A stretch of 64,000 nucleotides of DNA. It comes from Orobanche coerulescens (lineage: Eukaryota > Streptophyta > Magnoliopsida > Lamiales > Orobanchaceae). Of the stretch, positions 35,073 through 45,888 are shown piece after piece (positions within the stretch are counted from its first letter, which is position 1; each line of letters begins with the position of its first letter). The notes under the pieces are model-generated. The model saw only the letters and a program-made list of their open reading frames with translations. It ran no database searches and had not been told where the DNA came from. Where the stretch lies: contig CM065801.1 in assembly GCA_033398695.1 (NCBI GenBank), positions 108,648,670 to 108,712,669 of the forward strand. The letters run 5' to 3'. Both the position numbers and the translations under genes were made by a program.

Positions 35073-35255
35073 GTCGATCGTCGACAGTGTACGTTGTGCG
35101 TGGGGGGGGGGGGGGGGCGATCTCGTGCCTTAGTCCAACATGTTAGATGATGAACTGTAGGTGGCGAGCGAGTCCTCCAGTTTCGGTGATGTAGCTTGAT
35201 ATCGGCGATCGGGCTGGAAGACTGTAGATCGTCGTTCGAGCGCCGATCGCGCTGC
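35073..35255 (-). other. Element F internal DNA after gag, with a poly(G) run
   Basis: Non-coding. It contains an uninterrupted run of 17 G at 35102-35118. The rest continues the duplicated unit seen at 17920-18310. Confidence 0.7.
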
Positions 35256-35734
35256 TCATAGGCTGATAAGAAACCTTTGCCTGGATAGAAAGTCTGCGCC
35301 TTTAGCGCGGAAGATTGCGTAGGTCAGGGGATGGTCCTTCGTAAGGTGCCTGAACATAGGCGAATGACCATGGAATCCCCCTAAGACCGAGTAGAGTGCG
35401 ATCTCATCGATTACGGGCGCGCCGTTGAAGATGATCTCGTCTACCCGGTCGATGTAGTCTGTGTCGGATTCTTCTTCTCCCTGCCTGATTTGCATCATGC
35501 GGTGGGGACCATCCGGCCGAGTGACCTTGGCGGCGAAGTAAGCTGTGAAGTTGTTCGCCAGTTGGTCAAAGGAATCTATGGATCGCGGCGACAATGATGT
35601 GTACCACCTGTGGGCAAGGTCGTCCAGCGTCAGTGGGAACATTCGGCATCTGGTCGCGTCGGATGCCTCACACCCGGTCATGTAGATGCGGAACTTGCTC
35701 AGGTGAGTCTCGGGGTCCGACCTCCCCTCGTACA
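35256..35734 (-). CDS. Element F gag, C-terminal exon-like half
   Basis: About 160 codons in minus sense, ending at a stop at 35256. It carries the core retrotransposon gag domain: YEGRSDPETHLSKFRIYM, then RCRMFPLTLDDLAHRWYTSL, SFDQLANNFTAYF, a pattern shared with Tat-type Ty3/gypsy gag. It would form the capsid. There is no zinc knuckle or protease after it. The frame is continuous with 38482-39237 once solo LTR G and one gtaca copy are skipped. Confidence 0.85.
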
Positions 35735-38481
35735 TGTAATATCCGCAATTTTCGATTTCCGGTAATTATTTTTTTTTCGGCGGAAGTCTGTTTTGACGAC
35801 TCGCTCATGTCCGTTTCGTCATTCTGAGAATAATTAATTCTACACTTTTTGACATCCGAGTTCGTTTCGGTGTCGTTTCGTTGAGTTCTGTGCTTTTTAG
35901 CGACTTTTCCGCACTTGAGTTCGATTCTTGCGAATCTCGTCAAAGCTGTTGTTTCGAGTTTCCCGCAAGTCCGTTTAACTTTGTTATACGTGTTGTGAGC
36001 TTCGGTTTGATTATTCGTTGTCGTATGGTGATTTTCGGGCAGTTGGGCCATTTTCGTAATTTCCCAAAGTTTGGGGTAATTACCTTCCGTTGTCGAATTT
36101 CGAGCCTTCGGGTGGTCGGAATCGTGTGTTCTACTAGCTCTTAGATTCGTCTTTGTGAGTACTTCGTAACCGTATCTTCGGTTCGTATTCAGGCTCGGGT
36201 TTCGGTGTCGTTTTGTTGAATTCAGGATTACTAAACGACTTTTCTAAGTATGAGTTCGTCTTTGTTAGATCACCATTAATTTTTGGTGATTCCAAAAATT
36301 ATAAATCTTTGCAATATTATAGAATATCGAGTTAGCTTTCCAATGGTTCAAACGGTGAGTCAATCGGAGTCCGGACGAGAGAGTTATGGTCGTTTGATTT
36401 TGGCGAGCACTTCCGGGAGCCTTTCGGCCGATAGGGGGTCGATAGACTCTCGCCTACATTCGGTATGGCTATCGGTTGGGCCTATCGGCCGATAGGCGGC
36501 GATAGGTCTCTTTGTGTTACACTATAAATGTGTTGTTTCAGCGTAAATCGCTCATTCCTCCCCCTTCTTCAACCGTGAGCGAGAGAGAGAGTCTTGAGAG
36601 GGAGAGTTCCTCCATCTATCACTTACTTGTGTAGATTTCTTCATCCCTTTTCGATCGGGTGGCTCGGATTGCGGATCTAACCCATGGTTTTTGGATTTGA
36701 ATGCTTGATTCATCAAGAGGTAAGAATTCCTTTAACCCTACCTTTTGGATAATTGGGGATTTTGGGGTTTTGTCCGATTCTTTCCGTTTTGTTGATGAAT
36801 TCTTGATGAATATGATTAATCTTGTTAGTATCTTTAGTTTTCCTACGGAATCGAGAGGGTTTGGTTGTGGTCCGCCCTCGTTGTTGTTTTCGGTATGAAT
36901 ATACATGAATCGTAGGCGGGGTTCCGGGTGTATTCCATTTCCATAATCGTTTAGAAATGGTTGTGATTGTGCTATTCGAATCGTTAGGTTCATTTTCGTC
37001 GGTTCCTCACGGTCGTGCTTGATTCTTCCGTTCCGTTCATTGTCGTCTTCCTTTTCGTTAGCATCGGGCGTTCCGAAGCTTCCCGGTTGAGCCGTATCCG
37101 TTCGTGGTTCCGTGCTCGTGGTATCGAGGCAAGTACCTTGTCCATACTATTCTTGTTTTGTGAATATGATAATTGGTGATCGTCTTTATGTGGTTGTTTG
37201 ATTGTTTGAAATGAGTTTTCAAAAGATTCGGTTTAGCCTTGTTAAAGGCTTGCTTTCAAAACGCGTGTGTTTTGTAAATGGTGTGGTTTGAGAATGACTA
37301 TGTGAACTCTATGGATATGTTTGGTGTTGATGTTGCACTTGGTATTGCGTGTGGGCGCATATTATTTCATTTCGGTGCGTTGTGGTTTGACGTGGTGTTT
37401 TGCTAAGTGTTTGATGCCTCTTGCGAATTGTTTGAATATCCTTGATGTAATATGTTATTTGTGTGAATGTGTGGATATGGTTGAAGGTCTACGGTGACAC
37501 ATGGCACGTGATCATGTGGTCAGGATGCAACAAGTGATTGATCCAACCGTGAGAGCCTGAGATAATCTACGGTGGCACATGGCATGCGATCATGTGGCCA
37601 GGATGCAACAAGCGATTGATCCAACCGTGAGATGTATGTGATTTGTTTCGCTAGCTTGACTCGGGAGGGTCCTTCGAGGCCTCGAGTGGGATGTCGGTGG
37701 TATCGTCCGGTCTGGCGATGCGCGTGCGTGATTATGTTTCGTTGATTTTACGTCCGTTGAGGACACGTGATGTTGGGCTTTGACCTGTAAATTGTTGGTG
37801 ATTTCCTATTTGCGAAAACAAGCGTTTGATGTGACCCTATCGATCTTTTGGAAAGAAGGATTTTATAATCCTAAATTGTTTTCTATTAAAACTCTCGATG
37901 GCATTTTAAACTGTTTTGTAAATAGTTACCCTTATTTGCGATCTTTCGGTTTTGGAAATGTTTACCCAAACTCTTGCCTCGGGAAGTACTTTTATTTACG
38001 TTTGGATCTTTGAGGACTCCTGATTATTATTGTTCTTGGAACTGGTATTGTATGGCTCGTATTTTTGCACTTGTACTTGCACTAGCAAAACAGTGGAGTT
38101 TTGCTAACCCCAGTATTCGGGGGTGGATGTCTATTTTGCATTCGGGTTTTGGAGCATAGCACGAGTCGGCACGAAGGATGATGAAAGATGAACGATACTA
38201 ATCACACGAGGTTCCGTTGATGTCGTATTGGTCGATTGTATTTTCTTTTCCATTGCGGTATCTTTTCCCCGTTGTACGGGAGTTTATTTTATTTTGACCC
38301 CTGCGTGGGTATGTGTTTGGGAATGAGTTGTATGTTATTATTGAAAGACCAAGTCGGTCTACTGAGTCATTTTAGCCTTAAAGGCGATGTTTAGATGTTT
38401 GATTTTAGTTATCAGCCTGGTAGATCCTCGAGGAGAGGGTCTACGGCGTGTAATATCCCTGAGTGGATTGGGGGTGTTACA
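35735..38481 (+). mobile_element. Element G: solo LTR inside the element F gag gene
   Basis: The 2747-bp LTR starts TGTAATATCC and ends GGGTGTTACA, with exact duplication gtaca (35730-35734, 38482-38486). It is the same family as E but on the opposite strand, and complete. On the plus strand a TATA-like TATAAAT is at 36523-36529, preceded by CCTATCGGCCGATAGG-like palindromes at 36425-36510. No internal region is present. It split the gag gene of F. Confidence 0.92.
36425..36529 (+). promoter_or_regulatory. Predicted promoter of LTR G with CTATCGGCCGATAG palindromes
   Basis: Copies of TCGGCCGATAG and GGCTATCGG or CGATAGG occur at least five times within 90 bp and end about 12 bp before CTATAAATG. 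In LTR E, same family, this place holds TTACGTACGTAA repeats instead. Promoter role is inferred from position. Confidence 0.6.
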
Positions 38482-39237
38482 GTACAAAGGTGTTTGCAGA
38501 GGAGCGATCTTACGCTGCACGGGGGCGAGCTCGATGTGGACCGCGAGTGGCTCGCTCGGCCCGGTGATCTTGCTCTTGGCGTCTGCCCCAGATTCCAGGA
38601 GCGCCTTCATGTCGTCGAGCTGGCGCTTCATCGCGGCCATCACTATAGCTTGATCGCTCATGGCTCGGCTTTTGGAACGGGGGCCGAGGCGATCGTGTAC
38701 CGATCTCCTGACTCCGCTGTTGCTGACCTCGGTTCTTTGGCGATAAGGGGCCAGATGGCTGGCCTGCCTTTTAGGAGTTGGATATGCCGAACTCCTGGTG
38801 ACGGCCTCGGGCTCCGTCGTCTCGTGGCTGGGGCCGGACTGCCCCGATTGCCATGACGGGTTGCTGCCTAGGCGGCTGAAAACAGAGGTGCCCTGGCTGG
38901 CGAGCACCTCTTCTTGCGAATGGGAGCCTCTTTGCGACCGCTCGGTCAGTAGCCCCTTGAACTTCCGTTTGCTCATGCGGCGGATGGCCGAGGGGGTTAT
39001 AGCGGGTGGCGCGTTGAAAGCTCTCCGTCGCTCCCGTAGGATGGCCAGGGATCCTTCGATCTGTTCCGCGGTTTGGAACTGATCGAGTGAGAGGCTTGGG
39101 CCGTCCCTCGGGGGTGGGATCGAGAGTCTCGGACCGCGGCGGCTACCCTCCGCCATGGGCTGCGGCTCGGATTGAGACGGAATGAGGCGTCTGGTGGATC
39201 GGTCAGCGGCTTTCTTCGATGTGGAGGCAGAAGTCAT
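38482..39237 (-). CDS. Element F gag, N-terminal half
   Basis: About 250 open codons from the ATG at 39237, continuing to the solo LTR boundary at 38481. The protein is rich in serine, arginine and proline, with a predicted helix around KRQLDDMKALLESGADAKSK just before the break. It is the basic N-terminal part of a gag protein. Joined with 35256-35734 it gives a gag of roughly 410 residues. No internal stop is present, so the element was coding when G inserted. Confidence 0.8.
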
Positions 39238-39345
39238 AATTCTGAAAGCTTTCTCTGAAGAACAGTGAGTGTTTCTTCAGGTATATGCCCCGTAGAACAG
39301 TGAGTGTTCTTCGAGACGGTAGGAATAAAAATGAGGGTTAGATGG

Positions 39346-39363
39346 CCTCCTTCTAGCGCCAAT
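39346..39363 (-). promoter_or_regulatory. Primer-binding site of element F
   Basis: On the minus strand the LTR end ACAACA is followed by ATTGGCGCTAGAAGGAGG. This begins with TGG, the complement of a tRNA CCA end, but is not the tRNA-Met type used by the other elements; an arginine or similar tRNA is possible, and I cannot assign it. Confidence 0.65.
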
Positions 39364-40321
39364 TGTTGTTGCCCGAAATATTATCTGAAGATAGATATTG
39401 TTGGAATGGTCGAGAAACAGCAAATTGCGAGAGCACATCCGTGGGGGTGTGAATAACACAAGATTTGTCGGGTTTGTTAGGCCCGGGCTTGAATGCTCTC
39501 GCGAGATTTTATTAAAAATATTCGGGGATACAAGTATTAATGTAAGAATCTAATTACAATGAGTGTAAAAGATCCTATTATCTATCTCTTGAGCGAAGCT
39601 TTGCCTGGTTCGTCTCTGCCGACCGTCTTTCGTGTAAGAGGTGCTGAGAGAGAAGAAAGGCCGAGAGATAGATGTAGCCAAGAGTAAGAAAGCCAAGTTA
39701 TGAGTTGAGCTTGTTCTGAAGTAGAGAGAGACAGAGAGTTCCGAGTTTGAGAGTTTTCCATGTGCAGGCAGCCTTCTATTTATAGGAGCTGAGATGCTCT
39801 ATTTACTGGCGGGCGATCGCCCTTTTATGTAATATAATAAGGGGAGATCGTCTTTATGTCACATGGGTTGTCTGCCTTTAAGCCTGCGGCTGCTGCTGGT
39901 AGCCAGCTGTGCGGTCCAATGAGGAGCCGGCACGCGTCCTGAGTCGCTGCCATGGGCGGTCCCATTGTACAACTTTCAGCGGGTCTGTCGGTTGGTGAGA
40001 AGATGCTGACAGGCTGTGGTCAACGATCCATGTGCTGCGGCGCCTTTTCCGGATCTGCATGTGGGACTCTGTCCCGATCTTAGGCCTTTGCCGACTGGAC
40101 GATCGATGGCTTCATGTGGCATGAGGCGGTCGTCATTTGGTCGGTCACCAGGGGTCCATCGCCAAGTACCGAGAGACGATCGCCTTAGATGTCGATCGCT
40201 GAGCACCGGGACTTGTCCTCGGATCTTCGGTCGGCCAATCTGCCTTGGCTGCTGGGCTCTGGCTCGGTCGCCCGGTCTCTGAGGCGATCGCCTGTTGAGA
40301 CGTATAAATATCGACACAACA
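39364..40321 (-). repeat. Element F 5' LTR
   Basis: The 958-bp copy of 16640-17595 has scattered substitutions, including small changes in the GGCGATCG motifs. It is bordered on the right by the atatc duplication. Confidence 0.87.
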
Positions 40322-40674
40322 ATATCCATAGAATTCACATAGTCATTCACAAACCACACCATTCACAAAACACACGCGTTTTGAAAGCAAGCCTTTAACA
40401 AGGCTAAACCGAATCTTTTGAAACTTAAATTCAAACGACCAAACAACCACATTTAGACGATCAATAATTATTGTATCCATAAAACAAGAATTATATGGAC
40501 AATCTGACCTGATTCGCTCGATCAAAGGATGTTATAGGATGGATGATTGATGATATGATCTCCACGATTTCATGGGTTGATTGTCCAACAACATCTCTCC
40601 ATGATAACCACACCTCCAGCCGCGTAAGAGAAAGAAAAGAATGAGAAAAATGGTGAAAAACCCGTCCGCAGGGC

Positions 40675-40860
40675 CTTAAATAGGCTGCCTGCCAGCAGAG
40701 TTACGTACGTAACCGGCAAAGGGCTTACGTACGTAACTGGCCATGGCCGAACTCGCTGCCCAGAAATGCCGGCAGCGTTTCGTACGTAACCGGCCATGGC
40801 TTACGCATGTAACTGGCTTTACGTATGTAACTGTCGGGCCCTTCCGGCCGTAACTCGGCC
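40675..40860 (-). promoter_or_regulatory. Predicted promoter of LTR E with TTACGTACGTAA palindromes
   Basis: Seven copies of TTACGTACGTAAC or variants (TACGCATGTAA, TACGTATGTAA, TCCGGCCGTAA) run up to CTATTTAAG at 40675-40683 on the minus strand. The motif is shared with LTR C but not with LTR G, though E and G are otherwise one family. Confidence 0.6.
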
Positions 40861-41669
40861 AGGGCTGGCCTGGCCCCAACATGCCCGGCCATGACTCTGC
40901 CGGGGCGAACTCCGACGGGCCGGACGACCCCGAAACCCGAACCTGAGTACGAAACGAAGATATGGTTACGAAGTACTCGCAAAGACGAATTCGAGCACTA
41001 AGAGAACACATGATTTCGACCACCCGAAGGCTCGAAATTCGACAACGGAAAGTAATTACCCCAAACTTTGGGAAATTACGAAAATGGCCCAAAACGTCCG
41101 AAATACATGATACACGATCGAAACACCAAGCCAAAGCTTGCAACATGAATAATAACATTAAATGAACTTACGAGAAACTCGAAACAACAGTTTCGGACGA
41201 GATTCGCAAGAATCGAACTCAAGTGGGGAAAAACCGCTTAAGAACACAGAACTCAACAAAACGATACCGAAACGAACTCGGATGACAAAAAGTGCAGAAT
41301 TAAATACTCTCGAAATGGCGAAACGATCATGAGCGAGTCATTAAAATGGGCTCCCGCCGAAAAAAAAGAAAATCACCGAAATCCGAAATTGCGGGTATTA
41401 CAGTCTCGACGTACAAAATACAAACATACGGCATACTGAATACACATACTGAATGCAAAAATATTCTCATACGGTATACCTGATATCCAAATCAGTTCAA
41501 CCTGATACAACTTATCCTGAATATATCTGTCAATCAAAAACGATAATCACACCAGTACAACTGTCCCGGTTCTCAATTTATTTTATCCATACTGTATAGA
41601 TACCTAACTATACAGTATATCTCAGATAAAATAACGCGAAAAATTTATACTGAAAATCTGGGTATTACA

Positions 41670-44400
41670 ATTTCAGCTCTTACAACTTCTTTCAAATTAG
41701 GATTTAGTCTTCTTTGAAATTCTCGGGATGTTTCCGCTTTTTCTTCAAGGTGAATTCGATGCATGCATATAGAAGGACTAATACCTTTAATATCAGAGAT
41801 GGTCCAGCCTATTCCTTCTTTATGTTCTTTAAGGACATTGATTAATTTATCTTCTCGTTCTTCATCTAAATCAGATGCTATGATGACAGACGGGGTTTCT
41901 GATGGTCCTAAAAATGCATATTTTAGAGACTTAGGTAATGGATTGAGCTCTATCTTTGAATCTTCAATATATACTTCTTTATTCATTTGACTCTCAAGTG
42001 GTTCAGTTTTAGCTTTTCATTTATCATTATCCAGTAATGGTGTAGACTCAAGTAAAGAATTTATTTCATTAATTGAACTGTCGATGTCAAAATCTGAGCC
42101 AAAATGAGCAAGACAAAACGATCATCATCATCTATTTTTGGAAAGAAATAAGGACTCATACTCTATCATATTTACCCCACAGACATCATCATAATCATCA
42201 TGTTGTTGAGAAATGTTAAACATATTTAGTTCAACAGTCATATTTCCAAAAGAAAATTTTATGATGCCATTTCTACAGTTAATTAATGCATTTGAAGTAG
42301 CTAAAAATGGCCTTCCTAAAATGACAGGGATTTGATCTTTGGTTTTCTCAATAGGTTCAGTATCTATGACTATAAAATCAACAGGAAAGTAGAATTTATC
42401 TACTTGAATCAGAACATCCTCTACAATTCCTCGAGGTATTTTTATAGATCTACAGCTAGTTGGAGTATCACAGATGTTTATTTTAGCTCTCTTAATCCAG
42501 GTTGTGTATAAACATAATATGGTAATAAATTCACACTGGCTCCTAAATCAAGCAAGGCTCGTTTAATGATGTGATCTCCAATAACACAAGATATTGTAGG
42601 ACTACCAGGATCTTTATACTTAACAAGAGTTTTATTTTGGATTATTTAGCTAACATGGTCAGCTAAAAATGCCTTTCTTGGAACATTTGTTCTTCTTTTT
42701 ACATTGCAAACATCTTTCAAGAACTTAGAATAAGTAGACAATTGTTTAATAGCATCAAGGAATGGAATATTTATTCGAACTTGTTTAAATATTTCCAATA
42801 TATCTTTGTATTGCGCACTTTTATCTTTTGGAATAAGTCTTTCAGGAAATAGAGCGTTTGGAACATAAGGTTTTTGTTTTTCCTTAGAATCTTTTGGTTT
42901 TGAAACTTGTGGTTCATTTGATTTATCTTCTGGATCATAGTCAGGATTTTGTATTTCTTTTTCGCTTCTAAGGGTAGTTATGGACTGAACTTCTACGTTA
43001 GAAGAGTTTACTTCGTATTGTCCTTTAGGATTAGGGATGGATTGCCTCAGAAATTTTCCCTTTTCTCTTTCAGCTAAAGTTGTTGCAAGTTGACCAATTT
43101 ATGTTTCAAGCTTAAAAATAGCCTGTGAGTTTGATTGTACAGCTTGTTGAGTTGATTGGAATATTTGTTGAGTAGATTGCATGACTTGTTGCAACGTATC
43201 TTCCAAAGATGGTTTCTTTGGCACTGTAGAAGGATATTGATAAGTATTTGGACGATATTGATTAGGACGGACATTTTGTTGATTTGTCATGTTCATTGAT
43301 GTCCTCCTTAATTTATTGGAGGCATATTCTGCTTCCAGGAGAAATTTGGATGATTCCTCTAATTTGGATTATAAGTTGGAGCAAATGAACTGTCCGAAGA
43401 TTTTCCATATGAGTGTAACGCATTGACTTCTTCATTAAAAATTTCTTAATTTTGTGAACCATAGGGACAAGATTGAGATGAATGAAACGATTCCGCACAT
43501 GAAATGCAAATTCATTTTTTGAGTTTGACGAGGTGATGGATTGCTTCGAGACTAACGCATCCATTTTTCGTACTAAATCATCTATAGTAGATTTTATTTC
43601 AATATCTTGTTTAACCTCATAAATTCCACCTTTTTGGTGGTCGTATGCATCGATTTGGCTCTAGAGCCGAGTGAATTCTATTGTTGTGAATTAATTGACA
43701 TATCTTCTAGTGCATTCCAAGCTTCGTCTCCAATAAGGTGAAGAAATTTTCCACCATGCATTGATTCGATTAATTGTCGATTATTTGGAGTTAAACCGTC
43801 ATAAAAATATTTTACCAAATGCTATATTTCAAAACCATGATGGGAACACTTAAGGATTAAATCATTAAATATTTCCCAACACTCATAAAATTCTTCATTT
43901 TCATTTTGGAAAAATTATGATATTTCTCTTCAAAGACTATCAGTTTTGGACATAGAAAAAAGTTTTGCGAAAAATTTATTCACTAGTTGGTCCCAACTAG
44001 TAATTGTTCTTGCTTGAAGAGAATTTAGCTAGAATTTTGTTTTATCTTTGAGAGAAAATGGAATTAGTCTATGCAAGAAGGAGATTTAGCAGTTACTGGA
44101 GAAAAATATTCTATTAACGTTTTCTATTTTGCAACTTGATTATTCCGATTTTCGATTTCGTCCATTTTTTGTATCAGTTTTGTTTGTTGAACTTCAATTT
44201 TAGTTAAGGATAATCTTCTTCTTGTTAACTAACCTTTATTATTTCGTTGCCAAACTTGCATTCTTTTTAACTTTGCATACAAACCAAATTATGATAGTCG
44301 ATCGAACTTCCAGATCGTTGGAGGCATCACAACGGTCGCACTTAAAATCCAACTTTCTTCGGCATGTACAAGATTTAAAATCCAAAATTCAGTCAGTTTT
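41670..44400 (-). pseudogene. Athila-like gag-protease-reverse transcriptase, degenerate
   Basis: Several minus-strand frames together show the Athila order. A gag domain lies near 43700-44080 (KDKTKFWLNSLQA, TSWDQLVNKFFAKFF, ECWEIFNDLILKC). A glutamine-rich region follows (43099-43296, repeated QSTQQ), then the conserved EREKGKF (about 43060) and VQSITTLRSEKEI. The protease has LLDLGASVNLLPYYVYTQPG near 42500-42570. The linker to reverse transcriptase (41645-41986) has IELNPLPKSLKYAFLG and WTISDIKGISPSICMHRI. Many stops and frameshifts are present. No polymerase catalytic motif is in the window because C interrupts the gene at 41670. Confidence 0.85.
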
Positions 44401-44449
44401 CAAAATCAGTTTGTACAAGATTGATATTTAGCTTTTCTCTATTCAAATC

Positions 44450-44903
44450 GAACAAAGTAGTGAGTGAAAAATATCAATCCCTTGTTGAATCTTTTAAAGA
44501 ATTTTATTGTTTTATTTCTTTTTGTTTTTTTATATTTTATTATTAATAATAATAATGATAATTATTATAATTATTATGAATATTGTAGGATGTAACATAA
44601 TCCAAATGAATATACTTACTAATTGATCTACGGAAGCAATATCTATTGATAAACTAAATTGTACGATGAGAAATATTATAATTAAAATAAATATCTAAGA
44701 ATACTATAAATAGAAATTAACAACTAAAAACACAATCTAAATTTACCACCATAAGATTCTATTTAAACTAAAGACAAGATATAAATTATTTTAAAAAAAT
44801 TCTCATTTTTTTTGTTTTTTATATTTATATTTTTTTAAGGTTTTATATTTTTTTATATTTATTATAATTTTTATTTTATTTTAGACTAATAATATTGAGC
44901 TAA

Positions 44904-44934
<31 letters not shown>

Positions 44935-45864
44935 CCAAATATATTTATTTTTTTCCATGGGAAAAAAAAATCAATTTTTTTTAAGAAAACTAGAAATAAC
45001 AAAGTATTTATTTTATTTATGCAAACAATAAAAATAGTGTTTTTATTACCAATGTTCGTTTTTGTTTTTTTTTTTAATTTTCAGGTTTTTAATTTTCTTA
45101 GTATTTTCCCTTTATATTAAAATATTGTAATTTTATTTTAAAAAAATAAGTTTATTTTTTATTAAAAAAATCAAAGTTCAGAAATAGAGATAACAATTTT
45201 TATTATATATATATTCCAGATTATTTAAATTATTAATTCTTAAATTTTTTAATAAAACTGGCAGGTTTTACTTTTTTAAAATAAAATAAATAATTCATAT
45301 TTTTATTTTTTATAAAAAATAACATTTCAATTTTAGTTTTTAAATAAAAAACAGTTTATAGATATATTCCAGATTTTTTTTTAATTTTTTTTATTTTGTC
45401 GAATTTAAATTAAAAAAATTCACTTTTTTAATATATTTTCCAGAATTACAAAAATATTACCTTAAAGTCTGATTTTTTTTAATTTTCCATATTTTTTAAA
45501 TAAATATAAATAAGTTCCGATTTTTTTAAACTTTTTCAAATTTTTTTAGATTTTCATATAATTTTGGATTTCTTTATTATTTTTATTATTTTGTTATTTT
45601 TTTGCAAAAATGAACAGTATTTTTTTTATTATTATTACTTATATTTTTATATTTATTATTATAAGTTTTTATTATTTTTCATATTTTTTATGAACAAAAA
45701 AAAGAAAAATACTTGTACTAATTATTATTTAAACTAACACAAATTAAAACGAATATTAAAAAGACAGATAATAATAGTAAGAATAAAAAAATAAAAAAAT
45801 AAATAACTAATAGAAGAATTTAACTAACTTGGTGACGACAGTCTTCGTATACTTCGTTTGCGCC
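44450..45864 (-). other. AT-rich 5' leader of element M
   Basis: About 1.4 kb of extremely AT-rich DNA with homopolymer runs and a dinucleotide AT run near 44905-44932. There is no coding signal. Long AT-rich leaders between primer site and gag are usual in Athila elements. Confidence 0.7.
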
Positions 45865-45882
45865 TCCCCGGCAACGGCGCCA
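45865..45882 (-). promoter_or_regulatory. Primer-binding site of element M
   Basis: Minus-strand TGGCGCCGTTGCCGGGGA begins 6 bp from the LTR, a primer site typical of Athila and related elements (aspartate tRNA type). Confidence 0.85.
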
Positions 45883-45888
45883 AAAACT

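Larger units (their letters stand above)
16640..40321 (-). mobile_element. Element F: LTR retrotransposon carrying only gag
   Basis: LTRs at 16640-17595 (956 bp) and 39364-40321 (958 bp) start TGTTGTTGCCC and end CGACACAACA, with exact duplication atatc (16635-16639, 40322-40326). It lies on the minus strand. After removing CACTA element D and solo LTR G, the interior is about 2.3 kb and encodes one gag protein. No protease or polymerase domain was found. The primer site differs from the tRNA-Met type. The gag sequence looks like the Tat group of Ty3/gypsy elements. Confidence 0.87.
15271..41402 (-). mobile_element. Element E: solo LTR, interrupted by element F
   Basis: LTR sequence occupies 15271-16639 and 40327-41402 (about 2.4 kb), starts TGTAACATCC and ends GGGTATTACA, with exact target duplication gtctc. 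No internal retrotransposon region or second LTR exists, so it is a solo LTR. The intact relative G at 35735-38481 (opposite strand) aligns along its length and shows the empty site for F near 37318. On the minus strand a TATA-like CTATTTAAG (40675-40683) lies below a palindrome array. Confidence 0.87.
12993..41669 (-). mobile_element. Element C, right LTR (5' LTR), split by nested element E
   Basis: The LTR starts TGTAACACCC at 12993 and ends GGGTATTACA at 41669. LTR sequence occupies 12993-15270 and 41408-41669; everything between is element E and its contents, with gtctc duplicated at 15266-15270 and 41403-41407. The left LTR copy at about 12336-12360 gives the undisturbed sequence across the insertion point. 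Near 15020 the copy jumps from sequence matching position 778 to sequence matching position 12103, so about 2.3 kb of LTR, including the TATA region and most palindromes, has been deleted. Its outer end abuts Athila pol sequence, implying a duplication of about atttc whose partner lies before the window. Confidence 0.82.

Noticed and set aside
44905..44932. AT microsatellite as a regulatory element
   Set aside because: It is one of many simple runs in the AT-rich Athila leader, with nothing to distinguish it.
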